From contig CAZTNS010000013.1 of assembly GCA_964615585.1 (NCBI GenBank), positions 1 to 31,967 of the forward strand: a stretch of DNA of 31,967 nucleotides, in the 5' to 3' direction. Made by a program: the position numbers and the translations under genes. Within the stretch, counting starts at the first letter, position 1, and every line of letters starts with the position of its first letter. Shown here piece after piece: positions 1 to 7,622 of this stretch. This stretch comes from JAQIBY01 sp964615585 (GTDB taxonomy: Bacteria; Bacteroidota; Bacteroidia; Bacteroidales; ML635J-15). Below the pieces are notes generated by a model. It was not told the DNA's origin. It searched no databases and worked only from the letters and a program-made list of their open reading frames with translations.

Positions 1-226
1 GTCAGACTTATTCGGGGGTTAATACAGTTTCCCCATGACATCCTGCCTTTTTTTGGACCACACGAACATACGAGCTCACATATATTTGAGGTTAAAGATA
101 AAACTAATTTTTTTATGGTAATTTTTTAGATTTTTTGATAAAAAGTAGTTTGCCAATAAGTTAATGATAACTGGTTTTTTAATCAAAGAAGAATATTATG
201 TAAGCAGCCCGGTTACTCATATAAAA
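1..226. other. Left-edge region with no supported gene
   Basis: I see no convincing gene here. One plus-strand frame is open from the edge to a stop at 127-129, but its roughly 42 residues resemble no family I recognise. A minus-strand frame from an ATG at 41 runs off the left edge after 13 codons, too short to judge. The only regulatory-looking element is TATATTTG at 81-88 on the plus strand, a full match to the Bacteroidota -7 box, with no well-spaced TTG upstream and no gene downstream before the convergent argF terminator. Confidence 0.35.
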
Positions 227-262
227 TAAACCGTTCACATTGAGATTAACGCGAACGGTTTA
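227..262 (-). terminator. Intrinsic terminator of argF
   Basis: A perfect 10-base inverted repeat (taaaccgttc at 227-236 and gaacggttta at 253-262) encloses a 16-base loop. It lies 22 bases beyond the argF stop and on the minus strand is followed by a T-rich stretch (TTTATTTTATAT), as expected of a rho-independent terminator. The loop is rather long. Confidence 0.7.
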
Positions 263-284
263 TAATTATCATGTTAAATAAACA

Positions 285-1286
285 TTATTTCCCCAGGGTA
301 GCAATCATCACAGCTTTGATGGTATGCAGCCTGTTTTCGGCTTCATCAAACACGATGGAGTGCTCAGATTCAAATACCTCGTCGGTGACTTCCATTTCAC
401 CAATGCCGAATTTTTCAGCGATTTCTTTGCCAACGGTGGTGTTTTCATCGTGGAAAGCTGGCAGGCAATGCATGAATTTCACATTGGGATTGCCTGTTTT
501 TTTGATCATGTCCATGTTTACCTGGTAGGGTTTCATTTCAGCGATGCGTTTTTCCCAGACTTCATCGGCTTCGCCCATGGATACCCATACATCGGTGTAG
601 AGAAAATCCACGCCTTTGACGCCTTTATCCACATCTTCGGTGAGGGTGATTTTTGCGCCCGTTTCTTTGGCTATTTCTTTACACTGAGCCACCAGTTCTT
701 TTTCGGGATGACATGATTTTGGAGCCACAGCCCTGAAATCCATGCCCATTTTGGCAGCTCCAACCAACAAGGAATTACCCATGTTGTTGCGGGCGTCACC
801 GAGGTAAGCAAAAGACACTTTGTTCAATGGTTTGTCAATGTTTTCTTTCATGGTCATGAAATCTGCCAATATCTGTGTGGGGTGAAATTCGTTTGTCAGG
901 CCGTTCCATACCGGTACATTGGCATGTTCGGAAAGCGTTTCAATGATTTCCTGTCCGAACCCGCGGTATTCAATGCCATCATACATGCGTCCCAACACAC
1001 GGGCTGTGTCGGCCATGGATTCTTTTTTCCCCATTTGTGAGCCGGCAGGGCCAAGATAAGTCACACCAGCTCCCTGGTCCATTGCTGCCACTTCAAAAGC
1101 GCAACGTGTGCGGGTAGAGTCTTTGGCAAAAAGCAATACCACATTCTTACCTTTCAGCAGTTGTTTTTCAGTCCCTGTGTATTTTGCTTTTTTGAGGTCA
1201 TCAGAGAGGTCAAGCAAAAAGTTGATTTCTTTCGGACTGAAGTCCAGCAATTTCAAAAAACTTCTGTTTCTAAGGTTATAAGCCAT
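285..1286 (-). CDS. argF: Ornithine carbamoyltransferase
   Basis: The enzyme interconverts ornithine plus carbamoyl phosphate with citrulline plus phosphate in the cytoplasm. It has 333 residues, the length of the E. coli ArgF/ArcB type. The carbamoyl-phosphate loop STRTR is at 57-61, HPTQ at 135-138, the ornithine loop SMGE at 236-239 and the catalytic HCLP at 273-276. The intact SMG loop argues for true ornithine carbamoyltransferase rather than the acetyl- or succinylornithine enzymes that many Bacteroidota use for arginine synthesis (established for Bacteroides and Xanthomonas relatives). The gene follows carbamate kinase on the same strand, which suggests the catabolic direction: citrulline to carbamoyl phosphate to ATP (inference). 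No arginine deiminase gene lies in the window. The start ATG at 1286 is preceded by an AT-rich leader without a Shine-Dalgarno sequence. A biosynthetic role cannot be excluded. Confidence 0.93.
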   Translation of the reverse strand: MAYNLRNRSFLKLLDFSPKEINFLLDLSDDLKKAKYTGTEKQLLKGKNVVLLFAKDSTRTRCAFEVAAMDQGAGVTYLGPAGSQMGKKESMADTARVLGRMYDGIEYRGFGQEIIETLSEHANVPVWNGLTNEFHPTQILADFMTMKENIDKPLNKVSFAYLGDARNNMGNSLLVGAAKMGMDFRAVAPKSCHPEKELVAQCKEIAKETGAKITLTEDVDKGVKGVDFLYTDVWVSMGEADEVWEKRIAEMKPYQVNMDMIKKTGNPNVKFMHCLPAFHDENTTVGKEIAEKFGIGEMEVTDEVFESEHSIVFDEAENRLHTIKAVMIATLGK

Positions 1287-1547
1287 AATTATTATGTTTT
1301 AATGTTAATATTATTTAATGTTTAAATTACAACACTATTCCTGAATTCCTGATGGTGTTTCGGGATAAATTCCAATTTTCAATAATCAAACCTCAAATAA
1401 ATTCCAACCATCAATTTCAAAATTTCAAATCTGCCCGGTGGTATTAAAGATAACCTAAGGTCTTTGTTGTTTGGAAATCTAATGTTATTTGATTTTTGTT
1501 TTTTCATTGTTCAATTGTAAATAAATGTTCGATATTATGGACAAACA
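1287..1547. other. AT-rich spacer between arcC and argF
   Basis: This 261-base spacer contains no gene that I can support. It is very AT-rich and has degenerate direct repeats, for example ataaattccaa at 1365-1375 and again at 1397-1407, and several copies of a motif like atttcaaa. I find no exact TAnnTTTG box for argF on the minus strand and no strong hairpin, so argF may be transcribed from the arcC promoter. The wording resembles low-complexity intergenic filler common in Bacteroidota genomes. Confidence 0.4.
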
Positions 1548-2498
1548 CTATTTTGCTACTATTTGAGTGCCGACATTGTCTTTGCCCAGTTCTTTGGATT
1601 CGGTGATGACACATTTTTTGCCACCGCGTTCAATGAACTGAATAGCAGCTCTTATTTTGGGTGCCATGCTGCCTTCGGTAAACTGCCCGTCATCGAGGTG
1701 TTTTTTTGCATCTGCCACAGTAATGACATCCAGGGCCTGTTGATCCGGTTTGTTGAAATTGATAAACACTTTAGGCACATCCGTGAGGATATAAAATTCA
1801 TCGGCATGGATTTGTGTTGCCAGCATTGAGGAAGCCAAATCTTTATCAATGACAGCATCGATGCCCTGCATTTCGCCGGGTTTGACATAAAACGCCGGGA
1901 TGCCACCGCCTCCAACGGTAATAACAATGTTTCCGTCACGGGCAAGTTTTTCTATGCTGTTTTTGTTGAGTATTTCAACAGGGTTGGGCGAAGCCACTAC
2001 TTTCCGGTATCCTCTGCCTTTTGGGTCTTCGGCATAAACATCATCCGGATTTTCATTCTTCAGGGCTTCCATTTCTCCTTTTGTATAATAAGGGCCGATG
2101 GGTTTTGTGGGATTTTGGAATGCTTTATCATCCTTATCCACAAGTACCTGGGTAACCAATGTGAGAATGTCCCGCTTCATTTTTTTGGATTCCAGAACAT
2201 TGCGCATTTGCTGTTCAATGATGTATCCGATGAATCCCTGGGAATATGCTCCGCAGATGTCAAGCGGCATGAGAGGAAGATCAAACATTTTATGACCTGC
2301 AATGTTTCTCAGCAAAATATTACCAACCTGGGGGCCATTACCATGTCCAATGACAATATTGTAATCCTGTTCTATCAGTGCTGTCAAATTATTACAGGTT
2401 TCGTTTACATTGGCTTCCTGTTCTTCAATGGTGCCTTTTTGTCCTGCTCTGAGGAGCGCATTTCCGCCAAAAGCAACCACTGCAAGTTTCTTCTTCAT
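1548..2498 (-). CDS. arcC: Carbamate kinase
   Basis: Carbamate kinase transfers phosphate between carbamoyl phosphate and ADP and is the ATP-yielding last step of citrulline or agmatine breakdown. The 316-residue protein has the amino-acid-kinase fold, with the N-terminal phosphate-binding AFGGNALL, the HGNGPQVGN motif, a central VITVGGGGIPAF segment and a C-terminal MAPKIRAAIQFIERGG helix, all usual for ArcC. An open frame extends to 2552, but the extra 18 residues are hydrophobic and unlike the family. The ATG at 2498 starts exactly at the conserved MKKKLAVVAFGG and lies 25 bases after a promoter box that would fall inside the longer frame. The gene precedes argF by 261 bases on the same strand; together they fit conversion of citrulline to ammonia, CO2 and ATP (inference). 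Confidence 0.95.
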   Translation of the reverse strand: MKKKLAVVAFGGNALLRAGQKGTIEEQEANVNETCNNLTALIEQDYNIVIGHGNGPQVGNILLRNIAGHKMFDLPLMPLDICGAYSQGFIGYIIEQQMRNVLESKKMKRDILTLVTQVLVDKDDKAFQNPTKPIGPYYTKGEMEALKNENPDDVYAEDPKGRGYRKVVASPNPVEILNKNSIEKLARDGNIVITVGGGGIPAFYVKPGEMQGIDAVIDKDLASSMLATQIHADEFYILTDVPKVFINFNKPDQQALDVITVADAKKHLDDGQFTEGSMAPKIRAAIQFIERGGKKCVITESKELGKDNVGTQIVAK

Positions 2499-2523
2499 AT
2501 TAACGTATTTTTTGATTAAGAAG

Positions 2524-2552
2524 CAAATATAAAAGAATTTAGACAGATACAA
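2524..2552 (-). promoter_or_regulatory. Predicted arcC promoter
   Basis: The minus strand reads TTG at 2552-2550, an 18-base spacer, then TATATTTG at 2531-2524, matching the Bacteroidota TTG/TAnnTTTG consensus. The box ends 25 bases before the arcC ATG at 2498, which supports that start over the upstream one. Confidence 0.6.
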
Positions 2553-2679
2553 TTTTTTATGGTAAATTTTATCAAAGCTAAGTCATGATGAAAAAATTAA
2601 GAAAATGGGTTAACATGTTTTTTGATTATCATTGGGTCCCAGATAATTTTATAAATGATGCCTGCATTGGAATTTTCAT

Positions 2680-2687
2680 TACATTTG
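2680..2687 (+). promoter_or_regulatory. Predicted -7 box of the lipoprotein gene
   Basis: TACATTTG is an exact TAnnTTTG match 23 bases before the ATG at 2711. No good TTG sits at the proper distance upstream. The box lies inside the longer open frame that begins at 2585, so it favours the start at 2711, where a lipoprotein signal begins. Confidence 0.5.
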
Positions 2688-2710
2688 TTTCTGTAAATCA
2701 GAGTAAAAAC

Positions 2711-3784
2711 ATGATAAAGCAAAATAGTTTAATATACCTTGTCATTGTTGGATTTGTTTTTTTATCATCTTGTAAATCAGACTGGTATAACGTTCCGGAA
2801 ACGGCTGAACCGTATGTTGAGACCTTTGATAACTATGCGCAACAGCGGGGTTTTGATATTGATCTGGAAGAACTTGGCCTTATTATTGAATTTTCTGATT
2901 TGGGCGAAGATACAGTTGCAAGATGCAATTATGAAGACCCCATTAGAATTGAGCTTGACGAAGATATCTGGACAGATTCTAATGGCGATCATCGTGAATC
3001 CATCATTATGAGATACATGGCGCTTGGGTTTCTTAATCGTCAAAACACAAATGATGTTTTTCCCAATGGGGAATGGACCAGTTTAATGCGCGGAACACCA
3101 TATGATGTGGATGCTAAAATGTGCAATACTGTCAATTATTTTGGATTCAGAAAAACATATTACATTGATGAATTGTTTGATGAAAAAACAAAATGGCCTT
3201 GGTGGGCTGATCATAAAACCAGTTATGATTCCATCAATGATTTAGAATTTAACATGGTGCTTGAGGAAGATTTTCTAAGTAATGGAAATGCTTGGGAACA
3301 GACAAGCATGATACTTAATGGAGAAGTTGAGAATGGAGAATTCAAAGTTCAGAACAGCAGTAATTCTTCCGAAAATGTCTTGTATAATCATGATTTTGAC
3401 GTACACGATAATTTTAGAATCGAATGTATCCTGAAGATCGAAAACAGTGCATCATCTGATTTTAGCGGACTGATTTGGGGAGCATCTGATCACAGTGCAT
3501 ATTATTTTACAGGGTATAACATGCAAAATGGGATTGCCATGCACAATGTTAAAGAAGATTATGGATATTTTAATTTGTTTGCTCAGAATGATAATGTTGA
3601 TGATTTTTCAAATTACAACAAGATCAGCATTGTCTATCTGAACAAATTTGTGTATGTTTTTATGAATCAAAAATTTATTTATTTCACAGATATACACGGG
3701 CTTTATGGTGATCGTTTTGGTTTCATGGTTGCTGCCAACAGTACTTTGATCATCGACAGGCTGACCATTGAACATCTGAAATAA
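2711..3784 (+). CDS. Lipoprotein: metallopeptidase-like domain without active site, plus lectin-like domain
   Basis: The 357-residue product starts with a lipoprotein signal peptide whose lipobox LSSC puts the lipidated cysteine at 21. Residues of about 40-165 resemble, in my recollection, Bacteroidota lipoproteins annotated as putative zinc metallopeptidases. Those share a layout of HELGHCxLNR, then PNGxWxSxMRG, then a GFRxxYYxDELF-like stretch. Here LNR (108-110), PNGEWTSLMRG (118-128) and GFRKTYYIDELF are present, but the HExxH position reads RYMAL at 101-105, so both histidines and the glutamate are gone. From about 184 to the end is a beta-sandwich domain of the concanavalin/LamG type (EEDFLSNGNAWEQ, SGLIWGASD, DRFGFMVAA). 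A surface or periplasmic binding role is inferred; the substrate is unknown. I see no type IX sorting domain at the C-terminus. The start at 2711 was chosen because the signal peptide begins there. Confidence 0.75.
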   Translation: MIKQNSLIYLVIVGFVFLSSCKSDWYNVPETAEPYVETFDNYAQQRGFDIDLEELGLIIEFSDLGEDTVARCNYEDPIRIELDEDIWTDSNGDHRESIIMRYMALGFLNRQNTNDVFPNGEWTSLMRGTPYDVDAKMCNTVNYFGFRKTYYIDELFDEKTKWPWWADHKTSYDSINDLEFNMVLEEDFLSNGNAWEQTSMILNGEVENGEFKVQNSSNSSENVLYNHDFDVHDNFRIECILKIENSASSDFSGLIWGASDHSAYYFTGYNMQNGIAMHNVKEDYGYFNLFAQNDNVDDFSNYNKISIVYLNKFVYVFMNQKFIYFTDIHGLYGDRFGFMVAANSTLIIDRLTIEHLK

Positions 3785-3852
3785 ACAATTATTTACAGTG
3801 TATGATTTTGGCAGGAAATTTGATAGTTAAAAAAAAACAAAACAAAAACATC

Positions 3853-4881
3853 ATGAAAAAAACGCTTTACTTTTTAATTGCTCTGTTCGCTGGAAATGTA
3901 GTTTTATCACAGACAACCAACCTTACAATCTTCCACGAAGACGGTGAAACATTTACGTTGTATCTGAACGGTGTGAAAAAAAATGAGAGCCCGAAAACCA
4001 ACGTAAAAGTTGAAGGGTTGAATGCCGATGCATACAAGGCTAAAATTGCCTTTAATAACAAGTCATTGAAGTCGTTTACCAAATCCTTATGGTTTGAAGA
4101 AAAAGGGCATGAATACACGTTCAGGATCCATCAAAAGAACAATGGAAAAATGACATTGCGACTGGTAAGCCAGACAGCTATTGAACAAACTGAAAATGCA
4201 TCTCAAGCCAGTGAAGAAAAATATGAAGATCCCCCACAGACCACACACAGTACCGAAGGCACAAGCATGCAGGAGTCGGCCACCATCACACACAGCTCCA
4301 CCACACATTCAGGCCATGGTCATGAAACGAGTGATGATACCGAATCAATTGATGTAAACATGAAAGTCAACGAATCGGGAATGGATGTTTCCATGAATGA
4401 TGAAGGGGAACAAATGCACATGACAGTGGATTTTGAACTGGATGATGCCCATACACAAACAACAACAACTACTACTACCACCACAACAACAACGGGTACT
4501 CATGAAGGCGGAGGTGTTGAAGAAGCCATTGTTGAACAGGAAACAGAACAGGCAACGGCAACACCACAATATGAATCTGGTGGCTGTCATACACCCATGA
4601 GCAATGTGGATTTTGAAGAAGCTAAACAATCCATTGAAAGCAAGAATTTTGAAGATTCACAGTTAAAAATTGCCAAACGCATAGCCAAAAGCGATTGCCT
4701 GACATCATCACAAGTAAAAGCCATCATGGCCTTATTTAATTTTGAAGATTCCAGGCTTGAATTTTCAAAATTTGCTTATGAATATGTGTACGATCCGCAC
4801 AAATACTACATCGTGAATGATGCTTTTGAGTTTGAAATGAGCATTGATGAATTGGATGAATACCTGGAAAGTGTAGAATAA
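3853..4881 (+). CDS. Secreted DUF4476 protein with poly-threonine linker
   Basis: The 342-residue protein begins with a signal peptide (MKKTLYFLIALFAGNVVLSQ, about 1-20). Residues of about 21-110 form a predicted beta-rich domain (NLTIFHEDGETFTLYLNG). A long low-complexity linker follows, rich in Thr, Ser, Glu and His, with histidines at 147, 152, 155 and 157 and twelve consecutive threonines at 203-214. Residues of about 245-340 match DUF4476, a helical domain with repeated pairs such as FEDSQLKIAK and FEDSRLEFSK. The function of DUF4476 is unknown; this two-domain arrangement is common in Bacteroidota. An open frame extends to 3802, but the signal peptide begins at 3853. The gene lies 68 bases after the lipoprotein gene on the same strand and has no clear promoter of its own, so co-transcription is plausible. 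The histidine cluster could bind metal, but that is only inference. Confidence 0.85.
   Translation: MKKTLYFLIALFAGNVVLSQTTNLTIFHEDGETFTLYLNGVKKNESPKTNVKVEGLNADAYKAKIAFNNKSLKSFTKSLWFEEKGHEYTFRIHQKNNGKMTLRLVSQTAIEQTENASQASEEKYEDPPQTTHSTEGTSMQESATITHSSTTHSGHGHETSDDTESIDVNMKVNESGMDVSMNDEGEQMHMTVDFELDDAHTQTTTTTTTTTTTTGTHEGGGVEEAIVEQETEQATATPQYESGGCHTPMSNVDFEEAKQSIESKNFEDSQLKIAKRIAKSDCLTSSQVKAIMALFNFEDSRLEFSKFAYEYVYDPHKYYIVNDAFEFEMSIDELDEYLESVE
4459..4494 (+). repeat. Triplet tract encoding 12 threonines
   Basis: Twelve successive ACN codons occur in blocks (three ACA, three ACT, two ACC, three ACA, one ACG) within the DUF4476 gene. Slippage of whole triplets would change linker length without shifting the frame. 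Confidence 0.9.
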
Positions 4882-4905
4882 AAAACATTTCGGATAATTC
4901 ATCTG

Positions 4906-4938
4906 TTGTTTTTCCAGGATAAATACTTTTTATCTTTG
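4906..4938 (+). promoter_or_regulatory. Predicted sixA promoter
   Basis: TTG at 4906-4908 is followed after 22 bases by TATCTTTG at 4931-4938, a full -7 match that ends 19 bases before the ATG at 4958. The spacer is at the long end of the accepted range. Confidence 0.5.
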
Positions 4939-4957
4939 TTGAAAAATAACATTTTAT

Positions 4958-5433
4958 ATGAAGACAATCACATTCATCAGACACGCAAAATCCGACAGGA
5001 AGCAGGATGTTCCTGATTTTGAACGGCCATTGAATGACAGGGGCAAAAACGACGCTCCCCTGATGGGGCAGGTGATAAAAGCGGATTTTATTTTGCCGGA
5101 TCTTATTGTATCAAGTCCGGCCAACCGGGCAAAAACAACAGCGAGGTTTATCGCAGCTGAAACAGGTTATCCCGAACAGGAAATTGTGTATCTGGATGAT
5201 CTGTATTTTGCCGATACAGAGACTTTTCTAAGCATCATTCGTGATATGGAAAACGATTTTAATTCCATATACATGGTTTCACATAACCCAGGCATCACAT
5301 ATATTGTCAACCGTACTTCCAATAAGAGGCTGGATCACATGCCAACCTGCGGTGTGGCACAAATTCAATTCAATATCAAATCATGGTCTGATATAACAGA
5401 TAAATCAGGCAAAATGATACGCTTTGATAAGCC
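4958..5433 (+). CDS. sixA: SixA-type histidine phosphatase, 3' end lost in gap
   Basis: This is a histidine-phosphatase-superfamily (phosphoglycerate-mutase-like) protein of the short SixA type. SixA removes phosphate from phosphohistidine on proteins in E. coli; the substrate here is unknown. The catalytic RH is at 8-9 in FIRHAKS, the supporting arginine at 57 in SSPANRAKTTA, and the second histidine at 109 in VSHNPGI. About 158 residues are readable before the N run begins. Family members are about 160-165 residues, so probably only a few C-terminal residues are missing. The frame happens to stay open through the Ns, but the residues encoded after the gap come from the palindromic repeat and should not be counted. 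The gene converges on the aminotransferase. Confidence 0.85.
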
Positions 5434-5533
5434 NNNNNNNNNNNNNNNNNNNNNNNNNNNNNNNNNNNNNNNNNNNNNNNNNNNNNNNNNNNNNNNNNNN
5501 NNNNNNNNNNNNNNNNNNNNNNNNNNNNNNNNN
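5434..5533. other. Assembly gap (100 N)
   Basis: Exactly 100 undetermined bases, a conventional placeholder for a gap of unknown size. It cuts the end of sixA and adjoins a palindromic repeat, which probably explains why assembly broke here. Confidence 0.95.
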
Positions 5534-5540
5534 GAACTTC

Positions 5541-5617
5541 AAAATAAGGATTTAGGTGTTAGGTTTTAGGTTTTTCATGACCTAAAACCTAACACCTAAA
5601 CCCTAACACCTTATTTT
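5541..5617. repeat. Large palindrome of CCTAAAC-like repeats
   Basis: A perfect 21-base inverted repeat (5551-5571 against 5580-5600) with an 8-base loop is nested in a second 9-base inverted repeat (aaaataagg at 5541-5549, ccttatttt at 5609-5617). The right side carries eight additional bases (ccctaaca, 5601-5608) that are missing on the left, as if one repeat unit had been gained or lost. Each arm is built from tandem units such as cctaaaa, cctaaca and cctaaac. It lies between the convergent sixA and aminotransferase genes and could end transcription in both directions (inference), although it lacks a classic U-tract. Confidence 0.85.
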
Positions 5618-5670
5618 AGTAAGAGTTATATGAGAGAGATTATAACGAAACAATAGCAATTACTTTAATT

Positions 5671-6867
5671 TTAATTCAGTTTATCCAGTGTTTTCAAAAT
5701 CAGCTTAACAGATTCCCGTATTTGTGATTTTGTGATGATCAGCGGAGCTCCTATCCGGAAAGCATCGGGTTTAAACAAAAATAAATCGGTGATAAAACCA
5801 CCTGTTTTGGCACCGATTTCCATCACACGGGCAGCTTTCTCGGCAGATTCCATTTCAATGGCAATAAAAAGGCCTTTGCCCCAAACTTTTTTGATACGCG
5901 GGTGTTTTAGAAGGTCAAAATACAAGCTGGTTTTAGCGTCAACCTGTTCCATCAGTTTATCCCTCATCAACACTTTCAGGTTAGCCAGTGCGGCAGCGCA
6001 TGATACAGGATGCCCTCCAAAAGTGGTAATGTGTCCGAGCATGGGATTTTTGGTAAAGACATCCAGGATGGATTTGTCAGCAACAAAGGCACCGAGTGGC
6101 ATACCTCCGCCAAAAGCTTTTGCAATGCATAAGATATCCGGCACCACATTATAATGCATGTGCGCAAACAGTTTTCCTGTACGTCCAAAACCGGTTTGCA
6201 CCTCATCAAAAATCAACAATGCTCCTACCTCCCTGCAACGTTGTTTCAAGGCTGCAAGGTAGTCATCATCGGGGATGCAAATGCCGGCTTCGGCCTGTAT
6301 GGGTTCAATGACCACCGCTGCGGTATGTGTTGTGATTGTATCAAAATCCTCAGTGTTGTTAAACCGGATAAAATCAATACCGGGCAACAGCGGCCTGTAA
6401 TTTCGTTTAAAAGATTCATCGCCCAGCAAAGACAAAGCGCCTTGTGTACTTCCGTGATACCCGTTTTTGCAGGCCACAATGTGATTTTTACCTGTATAGC
6501 GTTTGGCAAGTTTCATGGCTCCTTCAATGGCTTCAGAACCGCTGTTTACATAATAAACTGTATTTAAAGTATTGTGGAGTTGTTTAACCAATAAATCTGC
6601 CAGTTCCACTTGCACAGGTTGGATGAATTCACCATATACCATCAGGTGCATGTGCTTGTCAATCTGGTCTTTAACCGCTTTTACTATGTCGGGGTGCTGG
6701 TGTCCGAGGTTACAGACTGATACGCCGGAAACCAGATCAATGAAAGACTTACCGTTTTCATCATAAATATATATGCCTTTGGCCTTGCTTGCCCGAAACA
6801 TCATGGGATGCTCAGATGTTTGGCCCAGGCGTTGCCTGAAAAGATGTTTAATTCCGGATGATTGCAT
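5671..6867 (-). CDS. Class-III PLP-dependent aminotransferase
   Basis: This 398-residue protein belongs to the ornithine/acetylornithine/4-aminobutyrate family of fold-type I transaminases. The cofactor-binding GSE is at 110-112 and YHG at 137-139. Glu188 lies in VIEPIQAEAG, Asp221 in IFDEVQTGFGRTG, and the Schiff-base lysine is Lys250 in CIAKAFGGGMPLGAF. The length fits the family. The amino donor cannot be told from sequence alone; acetylornithine or ornithine would be plausible, but no arginine biosynthesis gene lies next to it. It starts one base after the stop of the LytTR regulator upstream, so the two are almost surely co-transcribed and perhaps translationally coupled. The gene converges on sixA across the palindrome and the gap. 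Confidence 0.9.
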   Translation of the reverse strand: MQSSGIKHLFRQRLGQTSEHPMMFRASKAKGIYIYDENGKSFIDLVSGVSVCNLGHQHPDIVKAVKDQIDKHMHLMVYGEFIQPVQVELADLLVKQLHNTLNTVYYVNSGSEAIEGAMKLAKRYTGKNHIVACKNGYHGSTQGALSLLGDESFKRNYRPLLPGIDFIRFNNTEDFDTITTHTAAVVIEPIQAEAGICIPDDDYLAALKQRCREVGALLIFDEVQTGFGRTGKLFAHMHYNVVPDILCIAKAFGGGMPLGAFVADKSILDVFTKNPMLGHITTFGGHPVSCAAALANLKVLMRDKLMEQVDAKTSLYFDLLKHPRIKKVWGKGLFIAIEMESAEKAARVMEIGAKTGGFITDLFLFKPDAFRIGAPLIITKSQIRESVKLILKTLDKLN

Positions 6868-6868
6868 T

Positions 6869-7597
6869 TTAATTGATTAAATTTAAATGGTCAAGAAGCC
6901 CTTGTTTATATGATTTCCCGACAGGTATGTTTTTTTTGCCTTGTTTTAATTCCATGGAAATTATATTTCCTGTGATGGTGTTGATGTGATTGATGTTAAT
7001 GATGTACGACCGATGCGTTCTGACAAAAATATCCTGTGGCAATTTTGCGTGCATGGCTTTCATCGTGAAATGAATCAGATACCTTTTTTCGTAAGTTTGA
7101 ATGGAGACATAATTTTCCCGTGCCTCAATGAAATAAACATCACTGACATGTAATTTAGTGAGTTTTGAATTTTCCTTTATGAATAAAGTCTTATTTGCAG
7201 GGGTTTCAGTTTCATTGCAATCTGGGTCATTTGTTGATTTTTTTATATCCGCAATGGTGCGTTCCACCGCTTTATAAAAACGGCTGTATGAAACCGGTTT
7301 GAGCAAATAATCCGACACGTCATAATCAAAGGCTTTGATGGCATATTTGTCCTTGCCGCTGATGATGATGACATGAGGGTTTTTTCTCAGGTTTTCAAGC
7401 AATTCCAAACCTGACATTTCCGGCATTTCCACATCTACGAATATGATATCCACAATATTTGAACTGGCAAGTTCACTGAGAGCAATCACCGGATTTTCAA
7501 AAGAACCCAAAAGATTCAGTTGTTTTGTCTTCCGGATAAACTCTTCAATCAGCTTGCGAACAATAGCATCATCATCAATTACAACACAATTTATCAT
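6869..7597 (-). CDS. LytTR-family response regulator
   Basis: The 242-residue protein has an N-terminal receiver domain (about 1-120), with the acidic pocket at 8-10 (DDD), the phospho-accepting Asp55 in FVDVEMP and the conserved Lys100-Pro101. A short linker leads to a LytTR DNA-binding domain (about 137-240; SDVYFIEARENYVSI, FVRTHRSYIININ). Such regulators usually pair with a membrane histidine kinase of the LytS type, but none is adjacent, so it is an orphan in this window. It lies directly upstream of the aminotransferase with one base between them and has its own well-formed promoter. Its targets are unknown. Confidence 0.92.
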   Translation of the reverse strand: MINCVVIDDDAIVRKLIEEFIRKTKQLNLLGSFENPVIALSELASSNIVDIIFVDVEMPEMSGLELLENLRKNPHVIIISGKDKYAIKAFDYDVSDYLLKPVSYSRFYKAVERTIADIKKSTNDPDCNETETPANKTLFIKENSKLTKLHVSDVYFIEARENYVSIQTYEKRYLIHFTMKAMHAKLPQDIFVRTHRSYIININHINTITGNIISMELKQGKKNIPVGKSYKQGLLDHLNLIN

Positions 7598-7622
7598 AGG
7601 TCAGATATATTTGTCCCGATAT

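Noticed and set aside
81..88. A promoter for an unannotated plus-strand RNA at the left edge
   Set aside because: Only the -7 box is present, with no properly spaced TTG and no visible structured RNA or gene before the argF terminator. It is too weak to claim as a feature of its own.
324..716. A plus-strand open frame of 130 codons opposite argF
   Set aside because: It lies wholly inside argF on the other strand, and its translation has no recognisable family. The same applies to other frames inside rpoB, rpoC, bamA and the one-POTRA barrel.
285..1286. N-acetyl- or N-succinylornithine carbamoyltransferase
   Set aside because: The intact SMGE loop, HCLP and E. coli-like length fit ornithine carbamoyltransferase, and carbamate kinase is the neighbour.
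2585..2710. An N-terminal extension of the lipoprotein gene from ATG 2585
   Set aside because: The extra 42 residues would bury the lipoprotein signal peptide, and a promoter box lies within them at 2680-2687.
4958..5569. A 203-residue phosphatase reading through the N run
   Set aside because: The gap length is arbitrary, and the residues after it translate the palindromic repeat. The real protein should end a few residues after position 158.
5551..5610. Telomere-like CCCTAA repeats or a CRISPR array
   Set aside because: The units are degenerate and arranged as one palindrome without spacers of constant length. There are no cas genes, and a telomere has no place within a bacterial gene cluster.
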